DNA of 40,584 nt, from the NCBI GenBank assembly GCA_937900695.1, contig CALCFD010000024.1, forward strand, positions 1 through 40,584, given 5' to 3'. How positions within the stretch are numbered: position 1 is the first letter of the stretch; each line of letters begins with the position of its first letter. The notes below the pieces were generated by a model. It saw nothing but the letters and a program-made list of their open reading frames with translations. It ran no database searches and had not been told where the DNA came from. Origin of the DNA: an uncultured Eubacterium sp. (GTDB lineage Bacteria; Bacillota; Clostridia; Peptostreptococcales; Anaerovoracaceae). Position numbers and translations under genes: made by a program. Below are positions 32,039 through 40,584 of the stretch, piece by piece.

Positions 32039-33409
32039 ATGAGTAAAAGTAAAAAAGAGATGGATTTTACCCATGGTAGCATTTATAAAAAGATATTTAT
32101 ATTTTCTATACCGCTACTTTTGGGAAATTTATTACAACAAATTTATTTTATCGCTGATTCTATAATCGTTGGTAGACTTATTGGAAGCAATGCTCTTGCA
32201 GCGGTTGGAGCAGCTACATCTATTACAGTGTTATTAATCTTTTTCTTTCAAGGTGTAGCAAGTGGTGCAGGTATTTTGATTTCACAATTTATTGGTGCTG
32301 GAGAGCCTCATAAGATGCAAAAGGTAATACATGCATCTAGTATCTTTACAGCTGTGGCAGGAGGCATATTATCTGTAATAGGATTTGTTCTTACAAAAAA
32401 TATTTTGCACTGGATAAGCGTACCAGAAAATGTATTTCATCAGACTTATTTATACTTGGCAGTTTCTTTTGCTGGAATGTTACCTATGTTGATTTATAAT
32501 ATGGGAGCAGCAATAATGCAAGCTATGGGAGATTCGAAAACTCCATTGTATTACTTAGCAGTGGCTAGTGTTATAAATATAGTTTTAGATATTGTATTTG
32601 TAAAAAATATAGGAATGGGTGTTGAAGGTACAGCAATAGCTACTGTAATAGCTCAGGCAGTATCAGCAGTTCTTATATTTATAACTATTCATAAGAAAAG
32701 TAAACGAATTAGCGAAGAGTTTGTAGGCCATGATGATGCATCTTTATTAAAGCTATTTAAGCAGATTATAGTTATCGGTATTCCTATAGGAGTTCAATCA
32801 ATAGTTATAAATTTCTCAGGAATAATAACTCAAAATCATATCAATGGTATTGGTGCAGATGCTATGGCTGGATGGAGTATATTTTGTAGAATCGATACAT
32901 TTGTAATATTGCCATTTATAAGTTTTGGTATCGCAGTTACAACTTTTGTAGGACAAAATTATGGGGCTAGAAATATAGAGCGTATTTTTAAGGGCGTAAA
33001 AGCAGGAATGATTATGTCTATTGCTGTAACTGTTGGCATAGGTGTAATAATATGTATTGTTCCAGAGTTTATTTTTAGCTTCTTTACAGATGAACAAGTA
33101 GTATTGGATTATGCATGTGATATGATTTGGCATATGGTTCCGTTTTACTTTATGCTAGCTATGGCAAAAGTTCACTCTAGTGCTGTGTCAGGAACAGGTA
33201 ATTCGGTAGTACCTATGATAACTAATATATTGTTTATGTGTGTAATAAGAATTATTTTAATACCGATATTTACGATGACAATTGGTCATAATATGATGGC
33301 GCTTTACTTGACATATTTTATATCTTGGATATTAAGTGCAGTAAGTATTGGTGGATATTATGAAATCAAAACAAAAAAGCAATTGAAGGCCTATGGCAGT
33401 ATGGTATAA
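32039..33409 (+). CDS. MATE-family multidrug/cation antiporter
   Basis: A 456-residue polytopic transporter with about 12 membrane segments in two homologous halves, expected to export drugs or metabolites using a Na+ or H+ gradient. The N-terminus IPLLLGNLLQQIYFIADSII and the matching second-half segment IPIGVQSIVINFSGIITQ show the two repeats. The ATG at 32039 follows AAAGGA; a TTG one codon earlier is less likely. It is 13 bases after the acetyltransferase gene. The transported compound is unknown. Confidence 0.9.
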   Translation: MSKSKKEMDFTHGSIYKKIFIFSIPLLLGNLLQQIYFIADSIIVGRLIGSNALAAVGAATSITVLLIFFFQGVASGAGILISQFIGAGEPHKMQKVIHASSIFTAVAGGILSVIGFVLTKNILHWISVPENVFHQTYLYLAVSFAGMLPMLIYNMGAAIMQAMGDSKTPLYYLAVASVINIVLDIVFVKNIGMGVEGTAIATVIAQAVSAVLIFITIHKKSKRISEEFVGHDDASLLKLFKQIIVIGIPIGVQSIVINFSGIITQNHINGIGADAMAGWSIFCRIDTFVILPFISFGIAVTTFVGQNYGARNIERIFKGVKAGMIMSIAVTVGIGVIICIVPEFIFSFFTDEQVVLDYACDMIWHMVPFYFMLAMAKVHSSAVSGTGNSVVPMITNILFMCVIRIILIPIFTMTIGHNMMALYLTYFISWILSAVSIGGYYEIKTKKQLKAYGSMV

Positions 33410-33410
33410 T
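33383..33410 (+). promoter_or_regulatory. Probable promoter for the DUF523-argS operon
   Basis: TTGAAG (33383-33388), a 16-base spacer and TATAAT (33405-33410) overlap the last codons of the MATE gene. It would start transcription about 30 bases before the DUF523 gene. Confidence 0.6.
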
Positions 33411-33448
33411 GTAGTGTAAAAGTAAAATATATAAGGAAGGCGAAGATT

Positions 33449-33889
33449 ATGTATATAGTAAGTGCATGCCTACTTGGCGAAAAATGTAAATATAATGGTG
33501 AAGATAACTTTACTCAGTGGGTTCATGATTTAATGAAAAATCATATGTTATGTATGGTTTGTCCAGAGACTTTAGCTAAGCTTGGAACACCTAGAGTACC
33601 AGCAGAAATAAAAGATGGTAAAGTTATAAATAAAGATGGTATAGATGTAACAAAAGCTTTTGAAGAGGGCGCACGTATCGCATATACCAAAGCTGTAGTT
33701 GCTGCAAGATCTATAGGAGAGGAAATTGAAGGAGCTATTTTAAAATCAAATAGCCCTTCTTGTGGAAGAGATAAAGTATACGATGGAAATTTTACAGGAA
33801 CTTTAGTAGATGGTGAAGGCATATTTGCTAGAGTGTTAAAGGAACATGGTATTAAGATCATTACAGAAAAGGAGAAGATAGATGGTTAA
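33449..33889 (+). CDS. DUF523 (TudS-like) 4Fe-4S protein
   Basis: A 146-residue member of the DUF523 family. A characterised relative, TudS, is a 4Fe-4S enzyme that removes sulfur from thiouracil. Cysteines expected to hold the cluster are present: Cys7 in SACLLG, Cys48 in MVCPE, and the one in SPSCGRDKVYDG. Other cysteines (13, 45) are nearby. It overlaps argS by 8 bases, so the two are coupled, which would fit a role in recycling or detoxifying thiolated nucleobases, though that is inference. Confidence 0.85.
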   Translation: MYIVSACLLGEKCKYNGEDNFTQWVHDLMKNHMLCMVCPETLAKLGTPRVPAEIKDGKVINKDGIDVTKAFEEGARIAYTKAVVAARSIGEEIEGAILKSNSPSCGRDKVYDGNFTGTLVDGEGIFARVLKEHGIKIITEKEKIDG

Positions 33890-35600
33890 TTATAAAGCAT
33901 TAATTGCAGATATTTTATCAAATGTATTAACAGACATGGAAAAAGATGAAATCATGTCTATGATAGAAGTACCAACAGATGAAAAGATGGGAGACTATGC
34001 ATTTCCATGTTTTAAGCTAGCTAAAATTTTAAGAAAAGCCCCACCTTTAATAGCAAAAGATGTTGTAGAAAGTATTAGAGATAATGAAATCTTTGAAAAA
34101 GTTGAAAATGTAAATGCATATGTAAATATGTATATATCAAGAGCTAATTTTGTTGATGGTATTGTTAAGGAAACTTTAAAACAAGGCGAAAGTTTTGGAG
34201 GTAGCGACCTTGGCAAAGACAAGACTGTAATTGTAGAGTTCTCATCACCGAATATCGCAAAGCCATTTCATATTGGACATATTAGATCTACAGTAATAGG
34301 TAACTCTTTATATAAGATTTACGATAGCTTAGGTTATAATACTGTAAGAATTAACCACCTTGGCGACTATGGTACTCAGTTTGGTAAGATGATCAGCGCT
34401 TACAGAAGATGGGGTAATAGGGAAGATGTTGAAAGAGAACCTATAAAGACATTGTTAGAATACTACACAAAGTTCCATGTTGAAGCTGAAGAACATCCAG
34501 AACTTGAACAGGAAGCAAGAGATATTTTTGCTAAGTTAGAAAAAGGTGAACCTGAAGAGGTTGAATTATGGCAGTGGTTTAGAGATGAGTCACTTAAGGA
34601 ATTTACTAAGGTTTATAATATGTTAGGTATTGAGTTTGATTCTTATGCAGGTGAGTCTTTTTATTCAGATAAGATGCCTCGTATAATTGATGAGCTAAAT
34701 GCAAAAGGTCTTTTAGAAGAGTCAAGAGGGGCTCAGATTGTAGATCTTACAGAATACAAGATGACACCAGCTCCTATTATCAAATCAGATGGTTCAACAC
34801 TATATATCACTAGAGATATTGCTGCTGCAGTATATAGAAAAGAACATTATAATTTCGATAAAAATATTTATGTAGTTGCATCTCAGCAAAACTTACATTT
34901 TCAACAGTGGTTTAAAATCGTAGAACTACTTGGTTACGATTGGGCTAAGGACTGCGTACACGTTCCATTTGGAATGGTAAGCTTAAAAGAGGGAACTATG
35001 TCTACAAGAAAGGGAAGAGTTGTTTTCTTGGAGGATGTTTTAAATAAGGCAGTTGATAAGACCAGAGAAATTATTGAAGAAAAAGGCGTAGCTACTGAAA
35101 ATGTCGATGAAACTGCAAAGCAGGTAGGTATCGGTGCTGTAGTATTTAATGAATTATCAAATAACAGAATCAAAGACTATGTATTTGATTGGGATAAGGT
35201 TCTTAACTTTGAAGGAGAAACAGGTCCATACGTTCAGTACACTCATGCAAGAGCTTGCAGTATTTTAAGAAAAGCAGGAGATGAAGCTGTTAAGAAAGCG
35301 ATGAACCTTGAAGGATTTGATGCAAGCATTTTAACTTCAGATAGCGCATATGAATTAGCTAAGTTGATTTATAAGTTACCTGCAGTAGTTGTAGAAGCTG
35401 CAGAAAAGTATGAGCCATCAATTGTAACTAGACATGTTGTTGATATTGCTCAAGCATTTAATAGATTTTATCAAAATGAAAGAATTGTTGTTGAAGATGA
35501 AGCTGAGCTATTAAGTAAGCTGTCATTAGTTATTGCTGCTAAGACTGCAATTAAAAATGGACTTGCACTTCTTGGCATGCAGGCACCGGAGAAAATGTAA
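33882..35600 (+). CDS. argS: Arginine--tRNA ligase
   Basis: Class I synthetase charging tRNA-Arg; 572 residues. The N-terminal Add-1 domain (residues 1-95) binds the tRNA D-loop. The catalytic core has SPNIAKPFHIGHIRST (HIGH, about residues 130-133) and GTMSTRKGRVVFLEDV (KMSKS-like, near 373-377). The C-terminal DALR anticodon domain ends in ALLGMQAPEKM. It overlaps DUF523 at its start and the next gene by one base at its stop. Confidence 0.97.
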   Translation: MVNYKALIADILSNVLTDMEKDEIMSMIEVPTDEKMGDYAFPCFKLAKILRKAPPLIAKDVVESIRDNEIFEKVENVNAYVNMYISRANFVDGIVKETLKQGESFGGSDLGKDKTVIVEFSSPNIAKPFHIGHIRSTVIGNSLYKIYDSLGYNTVRINHLGDYGTQFGKMISAYRRWGNREDVEREPIKTLLEYYTKFHVEAEEHPELEQEARDIFAKLEKGEPEEVELWQWFRDESLKEFTKVYNMLGIEFDSYAGESFYSDKMPRIIDELNAKGLLEESRGAQIVDLTEYKMTPAPIIKSDGSTLYITRDIAAAVYRKEHYNFDKNIYVVASQQNLHFQQWFKIVELLGYDWAKDCVHVPFGMVSLKEGTMSTRKGRVVFLEDVLNKAVDKTREIIEEKGVATENVDETAKQVGIGAVVFNELSNNRIKDYVFDWDKVLNFEGETGPYVQYTHARACSILRKAGDEAVKKAMNLEGFDASILTSDSAYELAKLIYKLPAVVVEAAEKYEPSIVTRHVVDIAQAFNRFYQNERIVVEDEAELLSKLSLVIAAKTAIKNGLALLGMQAPEKM

Positions 35601-36478
35601 TGAGATACGAAGGAGATATTTACAGACCACCAAGTGAAGCGAGAAGTTATTTGCTTCAGGTGACTATGGGATGTACACATAACCAATGCACATTTTGCAG
35701 TATGTATAGAGAAAAACCATTCCGTGTTAGAGATGTAGAGGAAGTAATCGAAGATTTACATATGGCTAGAAGATATTATTCATATGTGGACAGAGTATTT
35801 TTATGCGATGGTGATGCTCTTTGTTTATCTAATGAAAAGCTTTTGTTTATCATGTCTAAGATTTTTGAAATTTTACCAGAAGTTTCAAGAATAAGCACTT
35901 ATGGTGCACCTAAGGATGTGCTTAATAAGACTCATGAAGAGCTAGTTGAACTTAGAGAAGCAGGTTTAGAATTTATCTATATTGGGGCCGAATCAGGCTC
36001 CGATATAATCCTTAAGGATATTAAAAAGGGTGCTACAAGAGCTGAAATTATTGAAGCTGTTCAAAAGATTGAAGCTGCTGGCATTAAGGCTTCTGTAACA
36101 TTTATTTCAGGCTTAGGTGGCAGGGCAAATTGGCGTGAGCATGCTATTGAAACTGGTACTATGATAAGTGAGCTTGGTGCTTCTTATGTAGGGCTTTTAA
36201 CGTTGCTTCTTGAGCCTACAGCACCTTTATATAAGGATGTTTTAGATGGCAAGTTTGAAATATTAACTGCAGAGGAAGTAGTTGAAGAGACTATGCTATT
36301 AATGGAACATGTAAATGTTTCTGCAGATAAACCTTGTGTATTTAGAGCAAATCATGCTTCAAACTATGTGGTTTTAAGAGGTAATTTACCATTTGATAAG
36401 GAAAGGTTTATGAAGCAGTTAAAAGCAGCATCTGAAAATAGCAGTTTATTGAAAGATGAGAGATTTAGGGCGTTATAG
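35600..36478 (+). CDS. Radical SAM protein, unknown substrate
   Basis: A 292-residue radical SAM enzyme. The 4Fe-4S site reads CTHNQCTFC (Cys25, Cys30, Cys33), that is Cys-x4-Cys-x2-Cys rather than the usual Cys-x3-Cys-x2-Cys. The B12-less TIM-barrel core has FIYIGAESGSDIILKDIKKG and SVTFISGLGG. The start shares one base with the argS stop (TAATG). It is followed immediately by a B12-binding radical SAM gene. The reaction is unknown to me; it belongs to a widespread group in anaerobic Firmicutes. Confidence 0.85.
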   Translation: MRYEGDIYRPPSEARSYLLQVTMGCTHNQCTFCSMYREKPFRVRDVEEVIEDLHMARRYYSYVDRVFLCDGDALCLSNEKLLFIMSKIFEILPEVSRISTYGAPKDVLNKTHEELVELREAGLEFIYIGAESGSDIILKDIKKGATRAEIIEAVQKIEAAGIKASVTFISGLGGRANWREHAIETGTMISELGASYVGLLTLLLEPTAPLYKDVLDGKFEILTAEEVVEETMLLMEHVNVSADKPCVFRANHASNYVVLRGNLPFDKERFMKQLKAASENSSLLKDERFRAL

Positions 36479-37945
36479 ATGAATATATTACTTACTACAC
36501 TTAATTCAAAGTTTATCCATACAAATTTAGCAATAAAATATTTATCAAATAGCATTAGGGATAAATTAAATGATTTATCTGATGTTTGTGTGGAAAAAAG
36601 GGAATTTACTATCAATAATAGCCAAGAATATATTTATAATGAAATCATAGCAGGAAAGTACGATATAGTGTGTTTTTCCTGCTATATTTGGAATATAGAA
36701 AAAACATTGCATCTTTGTAGGATTATTAAAAAGGCTATTCCTAATGTAACTATATTATTAGGAGGGCCTGAGGTTACTTTTGATGGTGAAAAGATATTAG
36801 GTGAAAATCCTTTTGTAGATATTATTTTATGTGGCGAAGGAGAAGTTGTTTTACCTAACATTTTAAGAGAAATATATGATGATGGCTGTGCATCGAAAAA
36901 AATTTATAAAGCAATGCCAATTACTACAAATGATATGACATTCCCCTATAGAGATGAAGAAATAGAGGAAAATAAGATTATATATTATGAGGCTTCTAGA
37001 GGTTGTCCGTATAATTGTAGTTATTGTATGTCTTCTATTGAAAAGAAGGTAAGAGGGTTACCTATTGAGAGGGTTAAAAATGAGCTTAAATTCTTTTTAG
37101 ATAGAAATGTGAAGCAAGTTAAATTTTTAGATAGAACTTTTAATTGGCATAAAGAAAGAAGTTATGAGATTTTTAAGTTTTTAATTGAAAATGACAATGG
37201 TAAGACTAATTTTCATTTTGAAATTTGTGCTGAAAATATGACAGAAGATACTATAGACCTTATAAGTAAAGCTCGTTGTGGTCTATTTCAATTTGAAATA
37301 GGTATACAGTCTACTTACGATAAGACACTGAAAGCAGTAGATAGACTTTCGGATGTTGAGCTTTTGTTATCTAAAACTAAAAAACTTATAGCCCTTAGAA
37401 ATGCTCATATTCATGTAGACCTTATTGCTGGACTTCCATATGAAAATTATGAGAGATTTAAAAAGTCATTTGATGATGTATATCTTCTTAAGGCAGATGC
37501 TTTACAGCTAGGTTTTTTAAAGCTTTTAAAGGGCACTAAAATTAGAGAAGAGGAAGATAAGTTCAATTATATATATGATGACAAAGCTCCATATCAAATA
37601 ATAAGAAATGAGTTTATGTCACCATATGATTTAGTTAGTCTGAAAAAAATAGAACATGTTTTAGATGATTATTATAATAAAGGTGGCTTTGAAAATAGTT
37701 TAGATGAATTTGTAAAAATCTTTGGGAGTAGTTTTGAGTTCTTTAGTGAGTTTGCACAGTTTTATCATGAGGCTGGATATCAGCATATGAGCCATAAAAA
37801 AGAAGATAATTATAGAATATTAAATAAATTTGCAGAAGTTGTACTTGATAATTACAAGATAAAAGAAGTGATTTATAAAGATTTGATAAATCGTATGAAT
37901 GAAGATGCAGTAAAGAAATTTAACAAAAAAGGATGGGAAATATAA
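36479..37945 (+). CDS. B12-binding-type radical SAM protein (DUF4080-like)
   Basis: A 488-residue protein. An N-terminal cobalamin-binding-like Rossmann domain (MNILLTTLNSKFIHTNLAIK, then ILLGGPEVTFD and ILCGEGEVV) lacks an obvious Asp-x-His-x-x-Gly motif. The radical SAM domain follows, with EASRGCPYNCSYCMSS (Cys176, Cys180, Cys183), FLDRTFNWH and LFQFEIGIQSTYDKTLKAV. A C-terminal region (about 370-488) resembles DUF4080. The substrate is unknown. It begins directly after the stop of the first radical SAM gene and overlaps the TPR gene at TAATG. Confidence 0.85.
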   Translation: MNILLTTLNSKFIHTNLAIKYLSNSIRDKLNDLSDVCVEKREFTINNSQEYIYNEIIAGKYDIVCFSCYIWNIEKTLHLCRIIKKAIPNVTILLGGPEVTFDGEKILGENPFVDIILCGEGEVVLPNILREIYDDGCASKKIYKAMPITTNDMTFPYRDEEIEENKIIYYEASRGCPYNCSYCMSSIEKKVRGLPIERVKNELKFFLDRNVKQVKFLDRTFNWHKERSYEIFKFLIENDNGKTNFHFEICAENMTEDTIDLISKARCGLFQFEIGIQSTYDKTLKAVDRLSDVELLLSKTKKLIALRNAHIHVDLIAGLPYENYERFKKSFDDVYLLKADALQLGFLKLLKGTKIREEEDKFNYIYDDKAPYQIIRNEFMSPYDLVSLKKIEHVLDDYYNKGGFENSLDEFVKIFGSSFEFFSEFAQFYHEAGYQHMSHKKEDNYRILNKFAEVVLDNYKIKEVIYKDLINRMNEDAVKKFNKKGWEI

Positions 37946-38952
37946 TGTCAGATTTTTTAAAAAAAGACAGAATTTCTAAATATTTTAAACAGTATTTAGG
38001 AAAGTTTTTATTTGTAGAGTTTTCAGATGAATTTATGAAAAAACTTAGAATTGATGATATTACTAAGGGAGTTAGAGTTCCGATAATGCCAGAAGATTTG
38101 CAGCATTTTGCAGGTGGAGAAGGTGTTTCTGCAACTAAAATTGCTGAAAATATGGTATGGGTAGTTGGATGTGATCCTAATTTTAAATTTGCTGAAGATT
38201 ATAAGAAATTTATGAAAAGATTTTTTAATGACCAGCTTTCTAAGGATGTGCTTATGATGGGTGTTTCTGCAATTGAGCATGAGGACTACGAAAATGCCTG
38301 TATACATTTTAGAGCAGCATTGTTCTTAGAACCTAATATGCTTGAAGCTTTATATAATTATGCAAGAGTATGCCGAGAAATGTATATGAATTCTGAAGAC
38401 GCTGAATATATCGGATGGTTTAAAGCTGAATCTATCGATGCATTTGAGCAGCTCACTATAGATCATCCAGATTTTGATCAGCCTTACTATTTTTTAGGGT
38501 ATGCTTATTTGAATCTTGGTCTTTATGAAAAGGCTGGGCTTGCTTGGGAAAAGTTTATGACAAAATCAAAGGACACTCAGATTGTTACAGAAGTAAGTCA
38601 GCGCTTAAGACAGATTTCAGAGCCAAGAAAAATCGAGGAAGGTTGTAATCATGTTATAAGCGGAAGATATCAAGAAGGGTTAAATATTTTAATCTCTTTT
38701 TTAGGTTCAAATTACGATACATGGTGGCCACTTCATTTTTACTTGGGTATTGCTTATGAGGAATTAGGCAATGATGTAATGGCGGCAGAGGAATATAAAA
38801 CTGCTTTAAAATATAATGCAGCTAATTTAGATAGTATTGACGGTCTGATTAGAATTTACACTAGAACTGGTAATGAAGTTATGGTGAACAAATATAAACA
38901 GAAAAAAGAAATTATCAAGCATAATTTAGAGGAAGATGCAAAAGATAGATAA
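37945..38952 (+). CDS. TPR-repeat protein
   Basis: A 335-residue cytoplasmic protein. The first 100 residues form a domain I do not recognise (DEFMKKLRIDDITKGVRVPI and on). Tetratricopeptide-like helices follow: AIEHEDYENACIHFRAALFL, then QPYYFLGYAYLNLGLYEKAG and WWPLHFYLGIAYEELGNDVM. TPR proteins mediate protein contacts. The start at 37945 shares a base with the preceding stop; an ATG at 37933 sits inside the ribosome-binding stretch. Tight coupling to the radical SAM genes suggests a shared pathway. Confidence 0.8.
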   Translation: MSDFLKKDRISKYFKQYLGKFLFVEFSDEFMKKLRIDDITKGVRVPIMPEDLQHFAGGEGVSATKIAENMVWVVGCDPNFKFAEDYKKFMKRFFNDQLSKDVLMMGVSAIEHEDYENACIHFRAALFLEPNMLEALYNYARVCREMYMNSEDAEYIGWFKAESIDAFEQLTIDHPDFDQPYYFLGYAYLNLGLYEKAGLAWEKFMTKSKDTQIVTEVSQRLRQISEPRKIEEGCNHVISGRYQEGLNILISFLGSNYDTWWPLHFYLGIAYEELGNDVMAAEEYKTALKYNAANLDSIDGLIRIYTRTGNEVMVNKYKQKKEIIKHNLEEDAKDR

Positions 38953-38983
38953 CATAAGAGAGAAATAAAAGAGGTATTAAGTT

Positions 38984-40477
38984 ATGAGGTGGGGAATTAT
39001 AATTCCTTTGCTTTTGTATTTAATTAATATAATTTCGATTATAGTAATTATATTTTTTAGACGCAAAGAAATCAGTACATCATATGCATGGATTATGGTT
39101 CTGATTTTCTTACCTATTTTAGGATTTTTATTATACTACTTTTTTGGTAGTACATATAAGCTAGAAATGATGTCTAAAAAATATAAGTTAACAGAAGTAG
39201 AAGATCAATATATGAATGAGTTAGAAAAATATTTATCTGATATTCGTGTTGCAGGAGATCCATTTAAAAATCCTAAGACACTGAAATATGAAGATATGAT
39301 ATTGATAAACAGCAAAAATGCTAACTGTTTTTTCAGTGAGGATAACAAAGTAGAACTATTAGTAAACGGACAAAGTAAGTTTCCTAGGATGTTTGAAGAA
39401 ATTAAAAATGCAAAGCATTCGATTAATGTTATGTATTTTATATTTAAAACTCACGATCAGGTAGGTAAAGAATTTTTAAGTTTACTTGAACAAAAGGCTT
39501 CTGAAGGAGTAAAAGTGAAACTTCTTTATGATGGTTTAGGATGCTTAAAAACCAAATTAAAGGACTTTGATGGCATAATAAAAAATGGTGGAGAAGTTCA
39601 AAGATTTTTACCATCAGTCACAAGAACACTAATGACTGCTAATTATAGACTTCATCGCAAAATGGTAGTAATTGATGGTAAAAGTTGTTATACAGGTGGT
39701 ATTAATGTAGGTGATGATTATCTTGGTAAATATAAACATATAACTCCTTGGCGCGATACTTCTATTCGTATAACAGGCAGTGCAGTAAAGGAGCTGCAAC
39801 TATTATTTTTTAGAGATTGGATGTTTTGTGCAAAGCAAAATAAAAAGATGCGTAATAGTTTTGATGCTGTTAAATTTATGCAAGAAACAGAAGACAATAT
39901 GGCATATTTTCCTGAACCAGAGGAAACAGGCTCTATGGGCTGTCAAGTAATTGATGGAGTTCCGGGAACTAAATATGCAGTCTTAAGAGATAGTTATGTT
40001 AAAATGTGTACTTCTGCTAAAGATTATTTATATATACAGTCGCCATATTTTGTACCAGATGAAACTCTTTTAGATGCTATAAGAATGGCAGCGCAAAGCG
40101 GTGTAGATGTTCGTATGATGCTACCTGGTATAGCAGACAAAGAGTTTGTATATAAGGTTGCTATGTCTTATGTAGAAGAACTTTTAGAAGCAGGTGTAAA
40201 AATATATCTACATGAAGGATTTATTCATTCTAAAACTATGGTTATTGATGATTTTGTATCGTCAATTGGCACTACAAATTTAGATATACGTAGTTTTAGA
40301 CTTGATTATGAAGTAAATGTAGTTACTTATGATCAAGAATTTGCAGTTCAATGCAAGGATACATTTTTAAACGATATTAAGGATTCAAAAGAGGTAAAGC
40401 TAGAAGAATTCAAAAAGCGTGGAAAGATTCAGTATATTCTAGAATGCCTTTGTAGATTCTTTTCACCTTTGTCATAG
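38984..40477 (+). CDS. cls: Cardiolipin synthase
   Basis: Joins two phosphatidylglycerol molecules into cardiolipin at the membrane. The 497-residue protein has two N-terminal membrane segments (about residues 4-24 and 34-54) and two phospholipase D motifs: HRKMVVIDGKSCYTGGINVG (His224) and HSKTMVIDDFVSSIGTTNLD (His415). Length and layout match bacterial ClsA-type enzymes. It has its own gap of about 30 bases after the TPR gene and ends in a terminator. Confidence 0.93.
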   Translation: MRWGIIIPLLLYLINIISIIVIIFFRRKEISTSYAWIMVLIFLPILGFLLYYFFGSTYKLEMMSKKYKLTEVEDQYMNELEKYLSDIRVAGDPFKNPKTLKYEDMILINSKNANCFFSEDNKVELLVNGQSKFPRMFEEIKNAKHSINVMYFIFKTHDQVGKEFLSLLEQKASEGVKVKLLYDGLGCLKTKLKDFDGIIKNGGEVQRFLPSVTRTLMTANYRLHRKMVVIDGKSCYTGGINVGDDYLGKYKHITPWRDTSIRITGSAVKELQLLFFRDWMFCAKQNKKMRNSFDAVKFMQETEDNMAYFPEPEETGSMGCQVIDGVPGTKYAVLRDSYVKMCTSAKDYLYIQSPYFVPDETLLDAIRMAAQSGVDVRMMLPGIADKEFVYKVAMSYVEELLEAGVKIYLHEGFIHSKTMVIDDFVSSIGTTNLDIRSFRLDYEVNVVTYDQEFAVQCKDTFLNDIKDSKEVKLEEFKKRGKIQYILECLCRFFSPLS

Positions 40478-40508
40478 GATTAGTTATATGAACAATAAAT
40501 AGTTTATT

Positions 40509-40539
40509 AAAAGAGCTATTTTAAATTAGCTCTTTTTTT
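40509..40539 (+). terminator. Intrinsic terminator of cls
   Basis: AAAAGAGCTA (40509-40518) pairs with TAGCTCTTTT (40527-40536), followed by more T residues. The intron-like sequence starts directly behind it. Confidence 0.88.
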
Positions 40540-40540
40540 A

Positions 40541-40584
40541 GTTTGCGCGCCATGGGCGCGCTCTAACGGGTGTAAGTCCCGAAC
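40541..40584 (+). mobile_element. 5' end of a class C group II intron (partial)
   Basis: Beginning with GTTTGCGCGCC there is a 7-bp stem GCGCGCC/GGCGCGC (40545-40551 and 40555-40561) and then CGGGTGTAAGTCCCG, a second small stem followed by AAC. This is the domain I start of bacterial group II introns; from memory it closely follows class C members (start near GTGTG, ATGGG core and GTCCCGAAC). Insertion right after an intrinsic terminator is the known site preference of class C introns. The rest, including any reverse transcriptase, lies beyond the window. Confidence 0.8.

Overview
This window is chromosomal DNA from a low-GC, Gram-positive anaerobe, most likely a member of the Clostridia. 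The evidence is the AT-rich codon use, strong AGGAGG ribosome binding sites, a division/cell-wall (dcw) cluster in Firmicute order with a PASTA-bearing transpeptidase, a class B sortase, and clostridial gene neighbours (DUF523, DUF4080 radical SAM, Crp/Fnr next to a ferredoxin). I cannot name the genus. No rRNA, tRNA, riboswitch or CRISPR array was recognised.

Layout. 1-52 looks like the terminal end of an IS3-family element. 90-1623 holds a divergent acetyltransferase/MerR pair that shares a textbook 19-bp-spacer MerR promoter. 1688-3831 is pyrE, a class B sortase and lgt. 3911-5432 is a divergent Crp/Fnr regulator and ferredoxin-like protein with palindromes between them. 5433-5984 has no intact gene. 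ychF follows at 5985-7079. 7226-10415 is a decayed prophage: a frameshifted integrase, a truncated head-morphogenesis protein, small genes, a Prp-type cysteine protease, a scaffold and the first part of a capsid gene. 10622-11724 carries a PH-domain gene and sfsA on the minus strand.

11854-24066 is the dcw cluster: MraZ operator repeats, then mraZ, rsmH, ftsL, a transpeptidase gene, murF, mraY, murD, ftsW, murG, ftsQ and ftsZ. These genes build lipid II, export or polymerise it at the septum, and form the division ring. A terminator-like hairpin lies inside the cluster between ftsL and the transpeptidase gene. ftsA is absent.

24138-31477 carries a SpoU-type rRNA methyltransferase, pheS, pheT, a long ZapA and mutS2. 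31492-38952 carries an acetyltransferase, a MATE transporter, a DUF523/TudS-like protein, argS, two radical SAM proteins and a TPR protein; the genes from DUF523 to the TPR protein overlap or abut. 38984-40477 is a cardiolipin synthase ending in a terminator. Directly after that terminator, at 40541, the window runs into what looks like the 5' end of a class C group II intron, so both window edges sit in mobile elements.

The best leads are the phage Prp protease beside scaffold and capsid proteins that both begin with an NLQLFA motif, the attenuator-like hairpin inside the dcw operon, the two clusters of MraZ boxes, and the radical SAM/DUF4080/TPR operon of unknown function.
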